A stretch of 64,000 nt of DNA from Cricetomys ansorgei (GCA_026225945.1 JAMJFZ010000698.1:372001-436000); one strand, 5' to 3'. Shown: positions 34,071 through 63,673, counted from the stretch's first letter. Numbers and translations: made by a program. Notes: generated by a model from the letters alone, not told the origin.

Positions 34071-34569
34071 TCCCGGGAACCTGGGGTTCCGATTCAGATT
34101 CAAAAACTAGGATCAGATTCCTGAGTTAGATGACGACTCCTTCCTCAACTAGGAATGAGGAACAATCTTCCTCAGGCTTACTTGCCTAGGAGCTACCTGT
34201 CAAGTAGTGGTAAGGGACCCCCCCTCCCCCAGCAGACAAGCAGAGCCAACCAGTTTAAATGATAACAATGGCAGATTCCTGCCAATGGGTACCTGAGCCA
34301 ATCAAAATTGTGCATGCCCTATCTCCAGGCCCTTTGCCTTTCACGCTATAAAAGGCCAAAAACCGTAGGAATCTGGGTAGGCCTCCCACTCTTCCTGTAT
34401 GGAGACTTGCTGAAGGTGGATCCTTATGGGCCAGATCTTAAAAGCCTCATGCGGTTTCAGCAATCCTAAGGGTCATGGGTTTTCTTTGAAGGTGGTCTCT
34501 GGCAGATAGACACTGACAGGGGCTCACACTGTGGCCCTGGGGTCCCTGTCTTTTTATGATTTACGATGA
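34071..34569 (+). mobile_element. LTR-like insert after gene 5 promoter
   Basis: Class B insert bracketed by CAAGG. CCAAT at 34298-34302 lies 44 bp before TATAAAA at 34347-34353, followed by a C-rich R-like part and the TTAAAAGCCTCATGCGG polyA-like region. This copy and the one after gene 7's promoter keep the best TATA box, so they could act as extra promoters. Confidence 0.52.
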
Positions 34570-34880
34570 CAAGGCTCTGGAAGTTCCATTGATGCGTGCT
34601 GACGTCCGTGTCCTCTCACTTCCAACTCGTGAGTGGCCCATGGGCCTGGGGATTGGGTGTCCCCAGAGGTGTAGACAGGAGTCATGAAGGGATGGTCGGC
34701 AGATGTCATGGAATATGAATAAATGCATGTAGAGAGAGACGGAGAGTGTGTGTGTTCGGGAGGAGAATTCCGGGAGTACTGTTGTAAACATTAGCATTTA
34801 AAGGTACACTTTGCGCCCATCCTTCATTTTTCCATCTGAGATGTATGCTCTCTGTGATGTAAATCCAACTTTTTGTAAAG

Positions 34881-35650
34881 CGTCCTTGCCAGGCTCAGAG
34901 GCACAACCTTCAGTCTCAGAACTCTGGAGGCAGAGGCAGGGTGATGGGAAATCTTAGGGGACACCCTGGTCTACACCCTGAGTTCAAGACAGCCAGGGCT
35001 ACATGTTGAGACACTAGCTCAAAACAACCACAACTAGAAAGAGACAACAACAAAGGCAGAAAGAAAGGCATCCTCTCTTGCTGAGTTCTTCATGTTGAAA
35101 GTTAGAGCCTGGAAAAACTCATGTGCTGTTTTCCTGCATCTGCTCCCAGCCTTTAAGCTGCTAACAAGGCAGTGTAAAACAGGTGGTGGGAGACCTTTAA
35201 TCCGTTAATCCCAGGATTAGGGAGTCACAGGCAGGTGGAAATCAGAATTCACTGCCAGCCTGCAGAACATCTCAAGGTTCAGTACAGACAGGCCTGACCA
35301 GAAAAACTCTGTATAAAAAACCAAAAACCCAAAGCTAAACAAAACACACAAAAAAACATAGGAGGGAAAATACATCATAGTAAGGGAAAATATTAGAATG
35401 CATCTTTTGAGTAATTATGATCAAAAATCAACATTGGAAATAAAATCTACAATTCTCCTTTGTCTCCTTCATTCAAGAAAAGCACTCTATTGGTGGACAC
35501 AGGACCAAGCTGTTGCATTTGCTTTCCTTGTTTGCTTTGTTTGAGACCTGAGCTCACCATGTAGACCAGGCTGCTCTGGAACTCAGAGTTCCATCCACCT
35601 GTGTGTCCCAAGTGCTAGGAGTCAAGGTGTACACCAACTCAGCAGTTCAT
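34881..35650. mobile_element. Intronic SINE cluster, unit 4
   Basis: B1-like at about 34881-35040, diverged B1-like at about 35175-35335, antisense B1-like at about 35527-35650. Confidence 0.7.
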
Positions 35651-35682
35651 CTGTTGTTTATTTTATTTTACTTTGTGGTCAG

Positions 35683-35803
35683 CCAGCAGCCAGTGCTGTG
35701 ACTCTGGACTCTGCCCAAGGGGTGAGGAGTGCCTGGACCCTGCTCAAGGGGCTCTTGCACAGAGACTGGGTGTTGCAGAATTGCAGCAGCCCTGTTTGTG
35801 AGG
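35683..35803 (+). pseudogene. Decayed second KRAB-A exon, unit 4
   Basis: 121 bp relic; reads ECLDPAQGAL then GVAELQQP in the KRAB frame, followed by a stop at the exon end. Confidence 0.73.
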
Positions 35804-36255
35804 GTGAGAGGAGTGTGCTTGCAGCCTCCCTTGCTCCTCCTCAGGGTTTCTTGGCAGAATAACTGTAAGTGTGTGAGCTATGTGTGACTGAGTCGCACAT
35901 CCCACCAAATAAAATGCTCAGAGGAAAAAAGTAAATATTCACGAAATGTTCTCTCTTCGGTTTTCAGAGAGTATATTTCTGGGGCAACAACATGGTTGAC
36001 TGTGATTTTCTCTCCAAGCTCTAAGTGTTTCCCATGCTCTCCTGGTCTTGGAACATAGATTACACACCTGGTGGTGTGCTGTTGCCTGGGTCTTACATGT
36101 GTTTTGACATTGTTCCCTAACAGCTTTCACTATTAATTTGTGCTTTCTCTTTTCCACCCCTTGATATGAAGGGCCAGACAGCCATGCATTCATTCTTTCT
36201 GGGAGAGAACCTCAAAGATGAGAAACAGAAAGAAGTGGCTGACTTTCCAGTAAAC

Positions 36256-42270
<6,015 letters not shown>

Positions 42271-42472
42271 TTACCTGGTATTCTCTGCCTATAGATATAT
42301 ATGCACAGCAGTACACACAATAGAAATATAAAGATAGGAAACTTGTAAAATCCTTTAATGAAGGTGTAAATGCTCGAAAACATCAGGGAATTTGTGTGAA
42401 AGCCTCTTTTGTTTTCAGTGTGATTGGTGTTTTGCCTGCACGTACGTCTGTGCACTAGATGTACGCAAGGTG

Positions 42473-42810
42473 TCTGTGGAGGCAGAAGCAGTCATCAGAT
42501 TCCCTGAAGTACCAGACAGTGGTGAACAGCTGTGTGTGTGTGTTGGCTAGTGAACCCTGGTCTTCCGGAAGACCAGGTAGTGCTCTTACACACTAAGCCG
42601 TCTGTCCCAACACATGGAAAATGTGCAACACAAACATTTGTTCTCGGCAGCATCCAACCATTCATGAGGTTACCAGGCATGGTGGTGCCCACCTTTCCTC
42701 CCAGCACTCAGGAGGCAGAGGCAAAAAGTTCCCTTGAGTCTGAAGACATCCTGCTCTACATAGTGAGTCCAGGATAGACACGGCTACATAAACCCTGCCC
42801 CAAAAAAAGC
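42473..42810. mobile_element. SINE pair, unit 5
   Basis: Antisense B2/B3-like at about 42473-42615 and sense B1-like at about 42668-42808. Confidence 0.72.
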
Positions 42811-42897
42811 TGTGGATTTGGGTTTGGTTTGTCCTGTTCGTGTGTGGGGAATATGACCGGACATCTGAATTTCACCTGTTAAGTTTTGGTGTAAGTA

Positions 42898-43672
42898 CGC
42901 AGCCCGGGAGACCGTGAAGTCAGCCGAGGTGTTAGGCAGCCTGTGTGGCATCTGAAGGGTTCAGGACCCAGGGTGGGGTCGGGAACCCGGGTGCAGCAAC
43001 CTGTTAGATCCAGTTCTGAGCTGGGCAGGCAGCAGGGATGTGGGGAGCTGCACAGGGCAGGTCCAGGGCAGCCTGAGACCCAGTGGGCGTGGCCGGTCAC
43101 CCGGATACAGACGTTGGCAGGTGATGGACAGACCTTGAGTGCACCGGAAGTTAGCAGAGTGGGAGGGGCTGGAGGGCTGAAGTTAAAGGAAGCGGGGACA
43201 CTGTGTGCGTGAGGACCCGGAAGTGGGACTGCCAACCAGAACGCGGAGTGCGCAGAGCCCGCTCCCTCTGAGCCGGGACCTGCACCGCGTGGGTCGCGCG
43301 GCGTGGACCTGGTCGGGACACCGCGGAGGCGTCGCGGGGACGCGGGAAGCGCGCAGCCGCAGTCCCGCCCCGGCGCCGGGGAATCGGCGGTCGGCAGCGC
43401 GGGCGGCAGCGAGGCCGGGGCCCTGGAGCGCAGGTCGGGAGCTGCGGGCGGCGGGGCGGCTCGGACGGGGTCGGGGTCTGCTGCGCTCGGAACGCCGGCT
43501 CTGCGGTTCGGACGTGGAGGCCCCGTCCTCGCGGGTCAGCGTCAGATCTGGAGGACAGCGCGGGTGTTGTGCTGATGAGGTCTGCTGCAGCTTCTATGAG
43601 AGCAGGCTAGGAGCCCTGCGTGTGCTGCCGGGGTTCGCAGACGGGGCGCCTCTGCTGCGGGAACCTGCAAGG
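42898..43672 (+). promoter_or_regulatory. CpG-island promoter of gene 6 (class B, GC boxes reduced)
   Basis: CpG island. One GC-box position reads GGGCGTGGCC and the second box is deleted, as in the last promoter of the window. ETS-type sites remain near 43144-43152 and 43217-43226. It ends at CAAGG, followed by the LTR-like insert. Confidence 0.73.
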
Positions 43673-44177
43673 TCCCAGGAACTTGGGGTTCGGGTTCAGA
43701 TTCAGAACCAAGATCAGATTCCTGAGTTCAACAATGACCCCTTGGAGTCTCAGGATTCAGCAACAAACTTCCTCAGGCTTCATTGCCTAGGTGCTACCTG
43801 TCACGTACTGGTAACGGACTTCCCCTCCCCCTCCCCCCCAGCAGACAAGCAGAGCCAACCAGTTTAAAAGATAGCAACGGCAGATTCCTGCTAATCGCTA
43901 TCTGAGCCAATCAAAATTGTGCACGCCCTATCCCCAGTCAGCTTGCCAAGCATGCCATAAAATACCAAAAGACATAGGAATCTGGGTTTGCCTCCCACTC
44001 TCCCTGCATGGAGACTCGCTGAAGGTGGACCCTGACACGCAAGATTTTAAAAGCCTCATGAGGTTACATCAATCCTAAGTCTCGTGGATTTTCTTCGGAG
44101 GTCGTCTCTGGCCTCCAGTAGACACTGACAGGTGCTCTTGCCTTGGGGTGTGGGATCCCGGGATTTTTAAGACTAGA
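43673..44177 (+). mobile_element. LTR-like insert after gene 6 promoter
   Basis: Class B insert. CCAAT at 43907-43911, weakened TATA-like CATAAAATA near 43955, then the R-like and polyA-like parts. The distal CAAGG has changed to TAGAGG. Confidence 0.5.
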
Positions 44178-44334
44178 GGGCTCTGAAAGTTCCCATTCTT
44201 GAGGACTAACTTCCATGTCCTGTCACTTCCAACTCCGTGAGCGGCGCATGGGCCTGGGAATTGTGTATCCCCAGAGCTGTAGACAGGAGTCATGAAGGGA
44301 TGGCCTGCAGATATCATGGAATATGAATAAATGC

Positions 44335-44375
44335 ATGTGTGTGTATATATATATATTCATATATAGATAGAGAGT
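44335..44375. repeat. GT/TA/GA microsatellite
   Basis: Short TA run with flanking GT and GATA/GA units, at the same unit position as the tract at 25527. Confidence 0.88.
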
Positions 44376-44510
44376 GAGTGTGGTGGGGAGGAGAGTTCTG
44401 GGAGTACTGTTGTAAACATTAGCATTTGAAAGTACACTTTGTGCCCATCCTTCATTTTGCATGTGAGACATATGCTCTCTCTGATGTAAATCCAACTTTC
44501 TGTAAAGCAT

Positions 44511-45270
44511 CCTTGCCAGGTTCAGTGGCACAACCTTCAGTCTCAGAGGCAGAGGCAGGGAGATTAGAAATCGTAGAGGGCACCCTGGTCTACACCCTGA
44601 GTTCAAGACAGCCAGGGCTACATGTTGAGACACTGTCTCAAAAGAACCAAAACTAGAAAGGGAGAGCAACAAAGGCAGAAAGAAACGCGTCTTCTCATAC
44701 TGAGTTCTTCAGGTTGAAAGTTAGAGCCTGGAAAAACTCATGTGCTGTTTTCCTGCATCAGCTCCCAGCCTGTAAACTGCTAAACAAGGAAGTGTAAGAC
44801 AGGTTGTGGGAGACCTTTAACCTGTTAATCCCAGGATTAGGGAGGCACAGGCAGGTGGATGGCCATCAGAGTTCACTGCCAGCCTGCAGAACATCTCAAG
44901 GTTCAGGACAGCCAGGGCTGCACAGAGAAACTCTCTATAAAAAACAGAAACGCAAAACTAAACAAAACAAACAAAAAAAGACAGGAGACAAAATGCATTA
45001 TAGTAAGGGATGATATTTGGGACCATCTTTTGAGTAATTATGATCAAAAATCAACATCGGAAAAAATATATACATTTCTCCTTTGTCTCCTTCATTCAGG
45101 AAAAGCACTCTATTGGTGGACACAGTACCAAGCTGTTGGATTTGGTTCCTTGTTTGCTTTGTTTGAGACCTGAGCTCACGATGTAGATCAGGCTGCACAG
45201 GAACTCAGAGTTCCATCCACCTGTGTGTCCCAAGTGCTAGGAGTCAAGGTGTACACCAACTCAGCAGTTC
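44511..45270. mobile_element. Intronic SINE cluster, unit 5
   Basis: B1-like at about 44511-44655 (shortened internally), diverged B1-like at about 44795-44945, antisense B1-like at about 45151-45270. Confidence 0.7.
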
Positions 45271-45304
45271 ATCTGTTGTTTATTTTATTTTACTTTGTGG
45301 TCAG

Positions 45305-45424
45305 CCAGCAGCCAGTGCTGTGACTCTGGACACTGCCCAAGGGGTGAGGAGTGCCTGGACCCTGCTCAAGGGGCTCTTGCACAGAGACTGGGTGTTGCAG
45401 AACTGCAGCCACCTGTTTGTGAGG
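45305..45424 (+). pseudogene. Decayed second KRAB-A exon, unit 5
   Basis: 120 bp. Best preserved relic: EECLDPAQGALAQRLGVAEL reads without a stop, then LQPPVCEGE across the donor. It still lacks the DVMLENY core. Confidence 0.76.
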
Positions 45425-45877
45425 GTGAGAGAAGTGTGCTTGCAGCCTCCCTTGCTCCACCTCAGGGTTTCTTGTCAGAATAACTGTAAGTGTGTGAGCT
45501 ACGTGTGACTGAGACACACATCCCACCAAATAAAGAAATGATCAGAGGAAAAAAGAAAATATTCATGAGATGTTCTCTCTTCGGATTTCAGAGAGTATAT
45601 TTATGGGGCAACAATATGGTTGACTGATTTTCTCTCCAAGCTCTAAGTGTGTCCCATGCTCTCCTGGTCTTGGAACATAGATTACATACCTGATGGTATT
45701 CTGTTGCTTGGGTCTTACATGTGGTTTGACATTGTTCCCTAACAGCTTTCACTATTAATTTGTGCTTTCTCTTTTCGACCCCTTGATATGAAGGGCCAGC
45801 AAGCCATGCATTCATTGTCCCTGTGAGAGAACCTCAAAGAAGAGAACCAGAAAGAAGTGGCTGATTCTCCAGTAAAC

Positions 45878-51291
<5,414 letters not shown>

Positions 51292-51457
51292 TTTCAAATC
51301 TTAGCAGACATCAGAAAATTCATAGTGGAGAGAGACCCTACATTTGAAAGGAATGTGGCAAATCTTTTACTAGATGCTCATATCTTAGAGCAAGAGCATA
51401 TCTTAGAGAAAATTCACCGTGGAGAGAAAAATAAGATTGTAATTTGTGTGACATAGC
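51292..51457 (+). pseudogene. Decayed terminal fingers of gene 6
   Basis: Aligns with the end of gene 3 but has a TGA in the last finger and a small duplication around 51385-51412 (repeated ATATCTTAGAG). Confidence 0.75.
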
Positions 51458-51658
51458 ATTTATCTGGTATTCTCTGCCTGTAGATATATATGCTCAGCAG
51501 TAGACAGAATAGAAATATAAAGATAAGAACCTTGTAAAATCCTTTAATTAAGGTTTAAATGTTTGAAAACTTCAGGGAATTTGTGTGAAAGCCTTTTTTG
51601 TTTTCAGTGTGAATGGGGTTTTGCCTGCACTTTCGTCTGTGCACTAGATGTACTGGTG

Positions 51659-52003
51659 TCTGTGGAGGCAGAAGCAGTCATTAGATTCCCTGACGCTGGG
51701 TACCAGACAGTGGTGAGCTGCACTGTGTGTGTGTTGGCGATTGAAACCCTGGTCTTCCGGAAGAGCAGGGAGTGCTCTTACACACTAAGCTGTCTGTCCA
51801 ACTCCCTGGAAAATGTGCAACACAAACATATGCTCTCGTCAGTATCCAACCATTCATAAGGTTACCAGGCATGGTGGTGCCCACCTTTCCTCCCAGCACT
51901 CAGGAGGCAGAGGTAAAAAGTTCCCTTGAGTCTGAAGACATCCTGGTCTACATAGTGAGTCCAGGATAGACACGGCTACATAAACCCTGCCCCAAAAAAA
52001 GCT
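51659..52003. mobile_element. SINE pair, unit 6
   Basis: Antisense B2/B3-like at about 51659-51805 and sense B1-like at about 51860-52000. Confidence 0.72.
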
Positions 52004-52089
52004 CTGGATTTGGGTTTGGTTTGTCCTGTTCGTGTGCGGGGAATATGACCGGACATCTGAATTTCACCTGTTAAGTTTTGGTGTAAGTA

Positions 52090-52885
52090 CGCAGCCCGGG
52101 AGACCGTGAAGTCAGCCGAGGTGTTAGGCAGCCTGTGTGGCATCTGAAGGGTTCAGGACCCAGGGTGGGGTCGGGAACCGGGGTGCAGCAACCAGTTATA
52201 TCCAGTTCTGTGCTGGGCAGTTAGCAAGGATGTGGGGAGCTGCACAGGGCAGGACCAGGGCAGCCTGAGGCCGAGTGGGCGGGGCCATCTAGGGGGCGGG
52301 GCCAGTCACCGGGATACAGAGGTTGGCATGTGATGGACAGTCCTTGTGGACACCGGAAGTTAGAGGAGTGGGAGGGGCTGGAGGACTGAAGTGACAGGAA
52401 GCGGGGACGCTGTGTGCGTGAGGACCCGGAAGTGGGACTGCCAACCAGAACGCGGAGTGCGCAGAGCCCGCTCCCTCTGAGCCGGGATCTGCACCGCGTG
52501 GGTCGCGCGGCGTGGACCTGGTCGGGACACCGCGGAGGCGTCGCGGGGACGGGGGAAGCGCGCAGCCGCAATCCCGCCCCGGCGCCGGGGAATCGGCGGG
52601 CGGCAGCGCGGGCGGCAGCGAGGCCGGGGCCCTGGAGCGCAGGTCGGGAGCTGCGGGCGGCGGGGCGGCTCGGACGGGGTCGGGGTCTGCTGCGCTCGGA
52701 ACGCCGGCTCTGCGGTTCGGACGTGGAGGCCCCGTCCTCGCGGGTCAGCGTCAGATCTGGAGGACAGCGCGGGTGCTGTGCTGATGACGCTCTGCTGCAG
52801 CTTCTCCTATGGGAGCAGGCTAGGAGCCCTGCGTGTGCTGCCGGGGTTCGCAGACGGGGCGCCTCTGCTGCGGGAACCTGCAAGG
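52090..52885 (+). promoter_or_regulatory. CpG-island promoter of gene 7 (class B)
   Basis: CpG island with two GC boxes (about 52277-52304) and ETS-type sites near 52353-52361 and 52426-52434. It ends at CAAGG before the LTR-like insert. Confidence 0.75.
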
Positions 52886-53384
52886 TCCCGGGAACCTGGG
52901 GTTCCGATTCAGATTCAAAAACTAGGATCAGATTCCTGAGTTAGATGACGACTCCTTCCTCAACTAGGAATGAGGAACAATCTTCCTCAGGCTTACTTGC
53001 CTAGGAGCTACCTGTGAAGTAGTGGTAAGGGACCCCCCCTCCCCCAGCGGACAAGCAGAGCCAACCAGTTTAAATGATAACAATGGCAGATTCCTGCCAA
53101 TGGGTACCTGAGCCAATCAAAATTGTGCATGCCCTATCTCCAGGCCCTTTGCCTTTCACGCTATAAAAGGCCAAAAACCGTAGGAATCTGGGTAGGCCTC
53201 CCACTGTTCCTGTATGGAGACTTGCTGAAGGTGGATCCTTATGGGCCAGATCTTAAAAGCCTCATGCGGTTTCAGCAATCCTAAGGGTCATGGGTTTTCT
53301 TTGAAGGTGGTCTCTGGCAGATAGACACTGACAGGGGCTCACACTGTGGCCCTGGGGTCCCTGTCATTTTACGATTTACGATGA
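52886..53384 (+). mobile_element. LTR-like insert after gene 7 promoter
   Basis: Near copy of the insert at 34071, with CCAAT near 53114 and TATAAAA at 53162-53168 spaced as in a real core promoter. Bracketed by CAAGG at 52881 and 53385. Confidence 0.52.
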
Positions 53385-53700
53385 CAAGGCTCTGGAAGTT
53401 CCCATTGATGCGTGCTGACGTCCGTGTCCTCTGACTTCCAACTGTGTGAGTGGCCCATGGGCCTGGGGATTGGGTGTCCCCAGAGGTGTAGACAGGAGTC
53501 ATGAAGGGATGGTCGGCAGATGTCATGGAATATGAGTAAATGCATGTAGAGAGAGACGGAGAGTGTGTGTGTTCGGGAGGAGAATTCCGGGAGTACTGTT
53601 GTAAACATTAGCATTTAAAGGTACACTTTGCGCCCATCCTTCATTTTTCCATCTGAGATGTATGCACTCTGTGATGTAAATCCAACTTTTTGTAAAGCGT

Positions 53701-54470
53701 CCTTGCCAGGCTCAGAGGCACAACCTTCAGTCTCAGAACTCTGGAGGCAGAGGCAGGGTGATTGGAAATCTTAGGGGACACCCTGGTCTACACCCTGAGT
53801 TCAAGACAGCCAGGGCTACATGTTGAGACACTAGCTCAAAACAACCACAACTAGAAAGAGAGAACAACAAAGGCAGAAAGAAAGGCGTCCTCTCTTGCTG
53901 AGTTCTTCATGTTGAAAGTTAGAGCCTGGAAAAACTCCTGCTGTTTTCCTGCATCTGCTCCCATCCTTTAAGCTGCTAAACAAGGCAGTGTAAAACAGGT
54001 GGTGGGAGACCTTTAATCCGTTAATCCCAGGATTAGGAGGTCACAGGCAGGTGGAAATCAGAATTCACTGCCAGCCTGCAGAACATCTGAAGGTTCAGTA
54101 CAGACAGGGCTGACTGGAAAAACTCTGTATCAAAAACCAAAAACCCAAAGCTAAACAAAACACACAAAAAAACATAGGAGGGAAAATACATCATAGTAAG
54201 GGATAATATTAGAATGCATCTTTTGAGTAATTATGATCAAAAATCAACATTGGAAATAAAATCTACAATTCTCCTTTGTCTCCTTCATTCAAGAAAAGCA
54301 CTCTATTGGTGGACACAGGACCAAGCTGTTGGATTTGGTTCCTTGTTTGCTTTGTTTGAGACCTGAGCTCACCATGTAGACCAGGCTGCACTGGAACTCA
54401 GAGTTCCATCCACCTGTGTGTCCCAAGTGCTAGGAGTCAAGGTGTACACCAACTCAGCAGTTCATCTGTT
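53701..54470. mobile_element. Intronic SINE cluster, unit 6
   Basis: B1-like at about 53701-53850, diverged B1-like at about 53992-54150, antisense B1-like at about 54343-54470. Confidence 0.7.
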
Positions 54471-54497
54471 GTTTATTTTATTTTACTTTGTGGTCAG

Positions 54498-54618
54498 CCA
54501 GCAGCCAGTGCTGTGACTCTGGACTCTGCCCAAGGGGTGAGGAGTGCCTGGACCCTGCTCAAGGGGCTCTTGCACAGAGACTGGGTGTTGCAGAATTGCA
54601 GCAGCCCTGTTTGTGAGG
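54498..54618 (+). pseudogene. Decayed second KRAB-A exon, unit 6
   Basis: 121 bp relic identical in form to that of unit 4. Confidence 0.73.
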
Positions 54619-55005
54619 GTGAGATGAGTGTGCTTGCAGCCTCCCTTGCTCCTCCTCAGGGTTTCTTGGCAGAATAATGTGCAAGTGTGTGACCCATGTG
54701 TGACTGAGTCTCATTTCCCACAGAACAAAGTGAAATCCTCAGTGGAAAAAAGGAAATATACACGAAATGTTCTCTCTTCGGTTTTCAGAGAGTATATTTC
54801 TGGGGCAACAACATGGTTGACAGTGATTTTCTCTCCAAGCTCTAAGTGTTGTTCCATGCACTCCTGGCCTTGGAACATAGATTACACACTTGGTGGTGTG
54901 CTGTTGCTTGGGTCTTACATGTGGTTTAGCATTGTTCCCTAACAGCTTTCACTATTAATTTGTGCTTTCTCTTTTCGACCCCTTGATATGAAGGGCCAGA
55001 CAGCC

Positions 55006-60491
<5,486 letters not shown>

Positions 60492-60672
60492 TAGATATAT
60501 TTGCTAAGCCGTAGAAACAATAGAAATATAAAGATAAGAAACTTGTAAAATCCTTTATTGAAGATATAAATATTACAAAACATCAGGGAATTTGTGGAAA
60601 GCCTTTTTTGTTTTCAGTGTGAATGGGGTTTTGCCTGCACGTATGTCTATGCACTAGATGTACGCATGGTGT

Positions 60673-61015
60673 CTGTGGAGGCAGAAGCAGTCATCAGATT
60701 CCCTGCAGCTGGGGTACCAGACAGTGGTGAGCTACAGTGTGTGTGTGTTGGCGATTGAAACCTGGTCTTCCGGAAGAGCAGGGAGTGCTCTTACACACTA
60801 AGCCATCTGTCCAGCCTCCTGGAAAATTTGTAACACAAACATTTGTTCTCGTGAGCATCCAAACATTCATGAGGTTACCAGGCGTGGTGGTGCCCACCTT
60901 TCCTCCCAGCACTCAGGAGGCAGAGGTAAAAAGTTCCCTTGAGTCTGAAGACATCCTGGTCTACATAGTGAGTCCAGGATAGACACGGCTACATAAACCC
61001 TGCCCCAAAAAAAGC
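60673..61015. mobile_element. SINE pair, unit 7
   Basis: Antisense B2/B3-like at about 60673-60822 and sense B1-like at about 60873-61013. Confidence 0.72.
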
Positions 61016-61102
61016 TGTGGATTTGGGTTTGGTTTGTCCTGTTCGTGTGTGGGGAATATGACCGGACATCTGAATTTCACCTGTTAAGTTTTGGTGTAAG
61101 TA

Positions 61103-61877
61103 CGCAGCCCGGGAGACCGTGAAGTCAGCCGAGGTGTTAGGCAGCCTGTGTGGCATCTGAAGGGTTCAGGACCCAGGGTAGGGTCGGGAACCGGGTGCAG
61201 CTACCTGTTAGATCCAGTTCTGAGCTGGGCAGGCAGCAGGGATGTGGGGAGCTGCACAGGGCAGGTCCAGGGCAGCCTGAGACCCAGTGGGCGTGGCCGG
61301 TCACCGGGATACAGAGGTTGGCAGGTGATGGACAGTCTTTGTGTACACCGGAAGTTAGCAGAGTGGGAGGGGCTGGAGGACTGAAGTGACAGGAAGCGGG
61401 GACACTGTGCGTGAGGACCCGGAAGTGGGACTGCCAACCAGAACGCGGAGTGCGCAGAGCCCGCTCCCTCTGAGCCGGGATCTGCACCGCGTGGGTCGCG
61501 CGCGGCGTGGACCTGGTCGGGACACCGCGGAGGCGTCGCGGGGACGCGGGAAGCGCGCAGCCGCAGTCCCGCCGCGGCGCCGGGGAATCGGCGGGCGGCA
61601 GCGCGGGCGGCAGCGAGGCCGGGGCCCTGGAGCGCAGGTCGGGAGCTGCGGGCGGCGGGGCGGCTCGGACGGGGTCGGGGTCTGCTGCGCTCGGAACGCC
61701 GGCTCTGCGGTTCGGACGTGGAGGCCCCGTCCTCGCGGGTCAGCGTCAGATCTGGAGGACAGCGCGGGTCCTGTGCTGATGACGCTCTGCTGCAGCTTCT
61801 ATGAGAGCAGGCTAGGAGCCCTGCGTGTGCTGCCGGGGTTCGCAGACGAGGCCCCTCTGCTGCGGAGAACTGCAAGG
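61103..61877 (+). promoter_or_regulatory. CpG-island promoter of an eighth gene (class B)
   Basis: CpG island with the reduced GC-box set (GGGCGTGGCC near 61288, second box absent) and ETS-type sites near 61348-61356 and 61419-61427. By analogy its gene lies beyond 64000. Its first intron is interrupted by the LTR-like sequence from 63674. Confidence 0.7.
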
Positions 61878-62379
61878 TCCCTGGCATCTAGGGTTCAGAT
61901 TCACATTCAGAACCATGATCAGATTCCTGAGTTCAACAATGACCCCTTCGAGTCTCCGGATTCAGGAAGAAACTTCCTCAGGCTTCATTGCCTAGGTGCT
62001 ACCTGTCACATACTCTTAAGGGACCCTCACCCACTCCCCCAGCAAACAAGCAGAGCCAACCAGTTTAAAAGATAACAATGGCAGATTCCTGCCAATGGGT
62101 ACCTGAGCCAATCAAAATTGTGCACAACCGATCCCCAGCCCCCTTGCCATGCATGCCATGAAATGCCAAATGACATAGGATTCTGGGTAGGCCTCCCACT
62201 CTCCCTGCATGGAGACTCGCTGAAGGTGGACTTCTATGTGCCAGATCTTAAAAGCTTCATGCGGTTCCATCAATCCTAAGTTTCCTAGGTTTTCTTTGGA
62301 GGTCGTCTCTGGCCGGTAGACAATGACAGGGGCTGTGGACACCGTGGGGCCTGGGGTCTCAGTCTTTTCAAAACAACAG
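61878..62379 (+). mobile_element. LTR-like insert after the last promoter
   Basis: Class B insert with CCAAT near 62109 and no clear TATA (CATGAAATG). Its 3' part ends GGGGTCTCAGTCTTTTCA near 62370, the clearest match to a gammaretrovirus-type U5 end with terminal CA. Confidence 0.52.
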
Positions 62380-62535
62380 GGCTCTGGAAGTTCCCATTCG
62401 TCCATGCTGATGTCCATATCCTTTCACTTCCAACTCAATGAGTGGCCCATGGGCCTGGGGATTGGGTGTCCCCAGAGGTGTAGACAGGAGTCATGAAGGG
62501 ATGGCCGGCAGATGTCATGGAATATGAATAAATGC

Positions 62536-62537
<2 letters not shown>

Positions 62538-62585
<48 letters not shown>

Positions 62586-62600
62586 GAAGAGAGAGAGAGT
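62538..62600. repeat. Long TA/GA microsatellite
   Basis: About 16 TA units followed by a GA run with one GGAA break. Longest of the equivalent tracts in the array. Confidence 0.92.
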
Positions 62601-62736
62601 GCATCTGTGGTGGGTAGGAGATTTCTGGGAGTACTGTTGTAAACATTAGCATTTGAAAGTACACTTTGTGCCCATCCTTCATTTTCCTTGTGAGACATAT
62701 GCTCTCTGTGATGTAAATCCAACTTTCTGTAAAGCG

Positions 62737-63500
62737 TCCTTGGAGGTTTGGTGGCACAACCTTCAGTCTCAGAACTCCATAGGCAGAGGCAGGGAGATTG
62801 GAAATCTTAGAGGGCACCCTGGTCTACACCCTGAGTTCAAGATCGCCAGGGCTACATGGTGAGACACTGTCTCAAAAGAACCAAAACTAGAAAGAGACAG
62901 CAACAAAGGCAGAAAGAAACACATCTTCTCTTGCTGAGTTCTTCATGTTGAAAAAGAGCCTGGAAAAACTCACTCTGCTGTTTTCCTGCATCAGCTCCCA
63001 GCCTTTAAACTGCTAAACAAGGCAGTGTAAGACAGGTGGTGGGAGACCTTTAATAGGTTAATCCCAGGATTAGGGAGGCACAGGCAGGTGGACATCAGAG
63101 TTCACTGCCAGCCTGCAGAACTCAAGGTTCAGGACAGACAGGGCTGCACAGAGAAACTCTGTATCAAAGAACAAAAACCCAAAACTAAACAAAACAAACA
63201 AACAAAAAAAGACAGGAGAGAAAATGCATTATAGTAAGGGATGATATTGTAAAGCAACTTTTGAGTAATTATGATCACAAATCAACATGGAAAAAATATA
63301 CACAGTTCTCCTTTGTCTCCTTCATTCAAGAAAAGCACTCTATTGGTGGACACAGGACCAAGCTGTTGGATTTGGTTCCTTGTTTGCTTTGTTTGAGACC
63401 TGAGCTCACCATGTAGACCAGGCTGCACTGGAACTCAGAGTTCCATCCACCTGTGTGTCCCAAGTGCTAGGAGTCAAGGTGTACACCAACTCAGCAGTTC
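62737..63500. mobile_element. Intronic SINE cluster, unit 7
   Basis: B1-like at about 62737-62888, diverged B1-like at about 63030-63180, antisense B1-like at about 63382-63500. Confidence 0.7.
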
Positions 63501-63534
63501 ATCTGTTGTTTATTTTATTTTACTTTGTGGTCAG

Positions 63535-63655
63535 CCAGCAGCCAGTGCTGTGACTCTGGACTCTGCCCAAGGGGTGAGGAGTGCCTGGACCCTGCTCAAG
63601 GGGCTCTTGCACAGACACTGGGTGTTGCAGAATTGCAGCAGCCCTGTTTGTGAGG
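63535..63655 (+). pseudogene. Decayed second KRAB-A exon, unit 7
   Basis: 121 bp relic with GTGAG donor-like edge. The new LTR-like sequence begins 18 bp after it. Confidence 0.73.
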
Positions 63656-63673
63656 GTGAGAGGAGTGTGCTTG

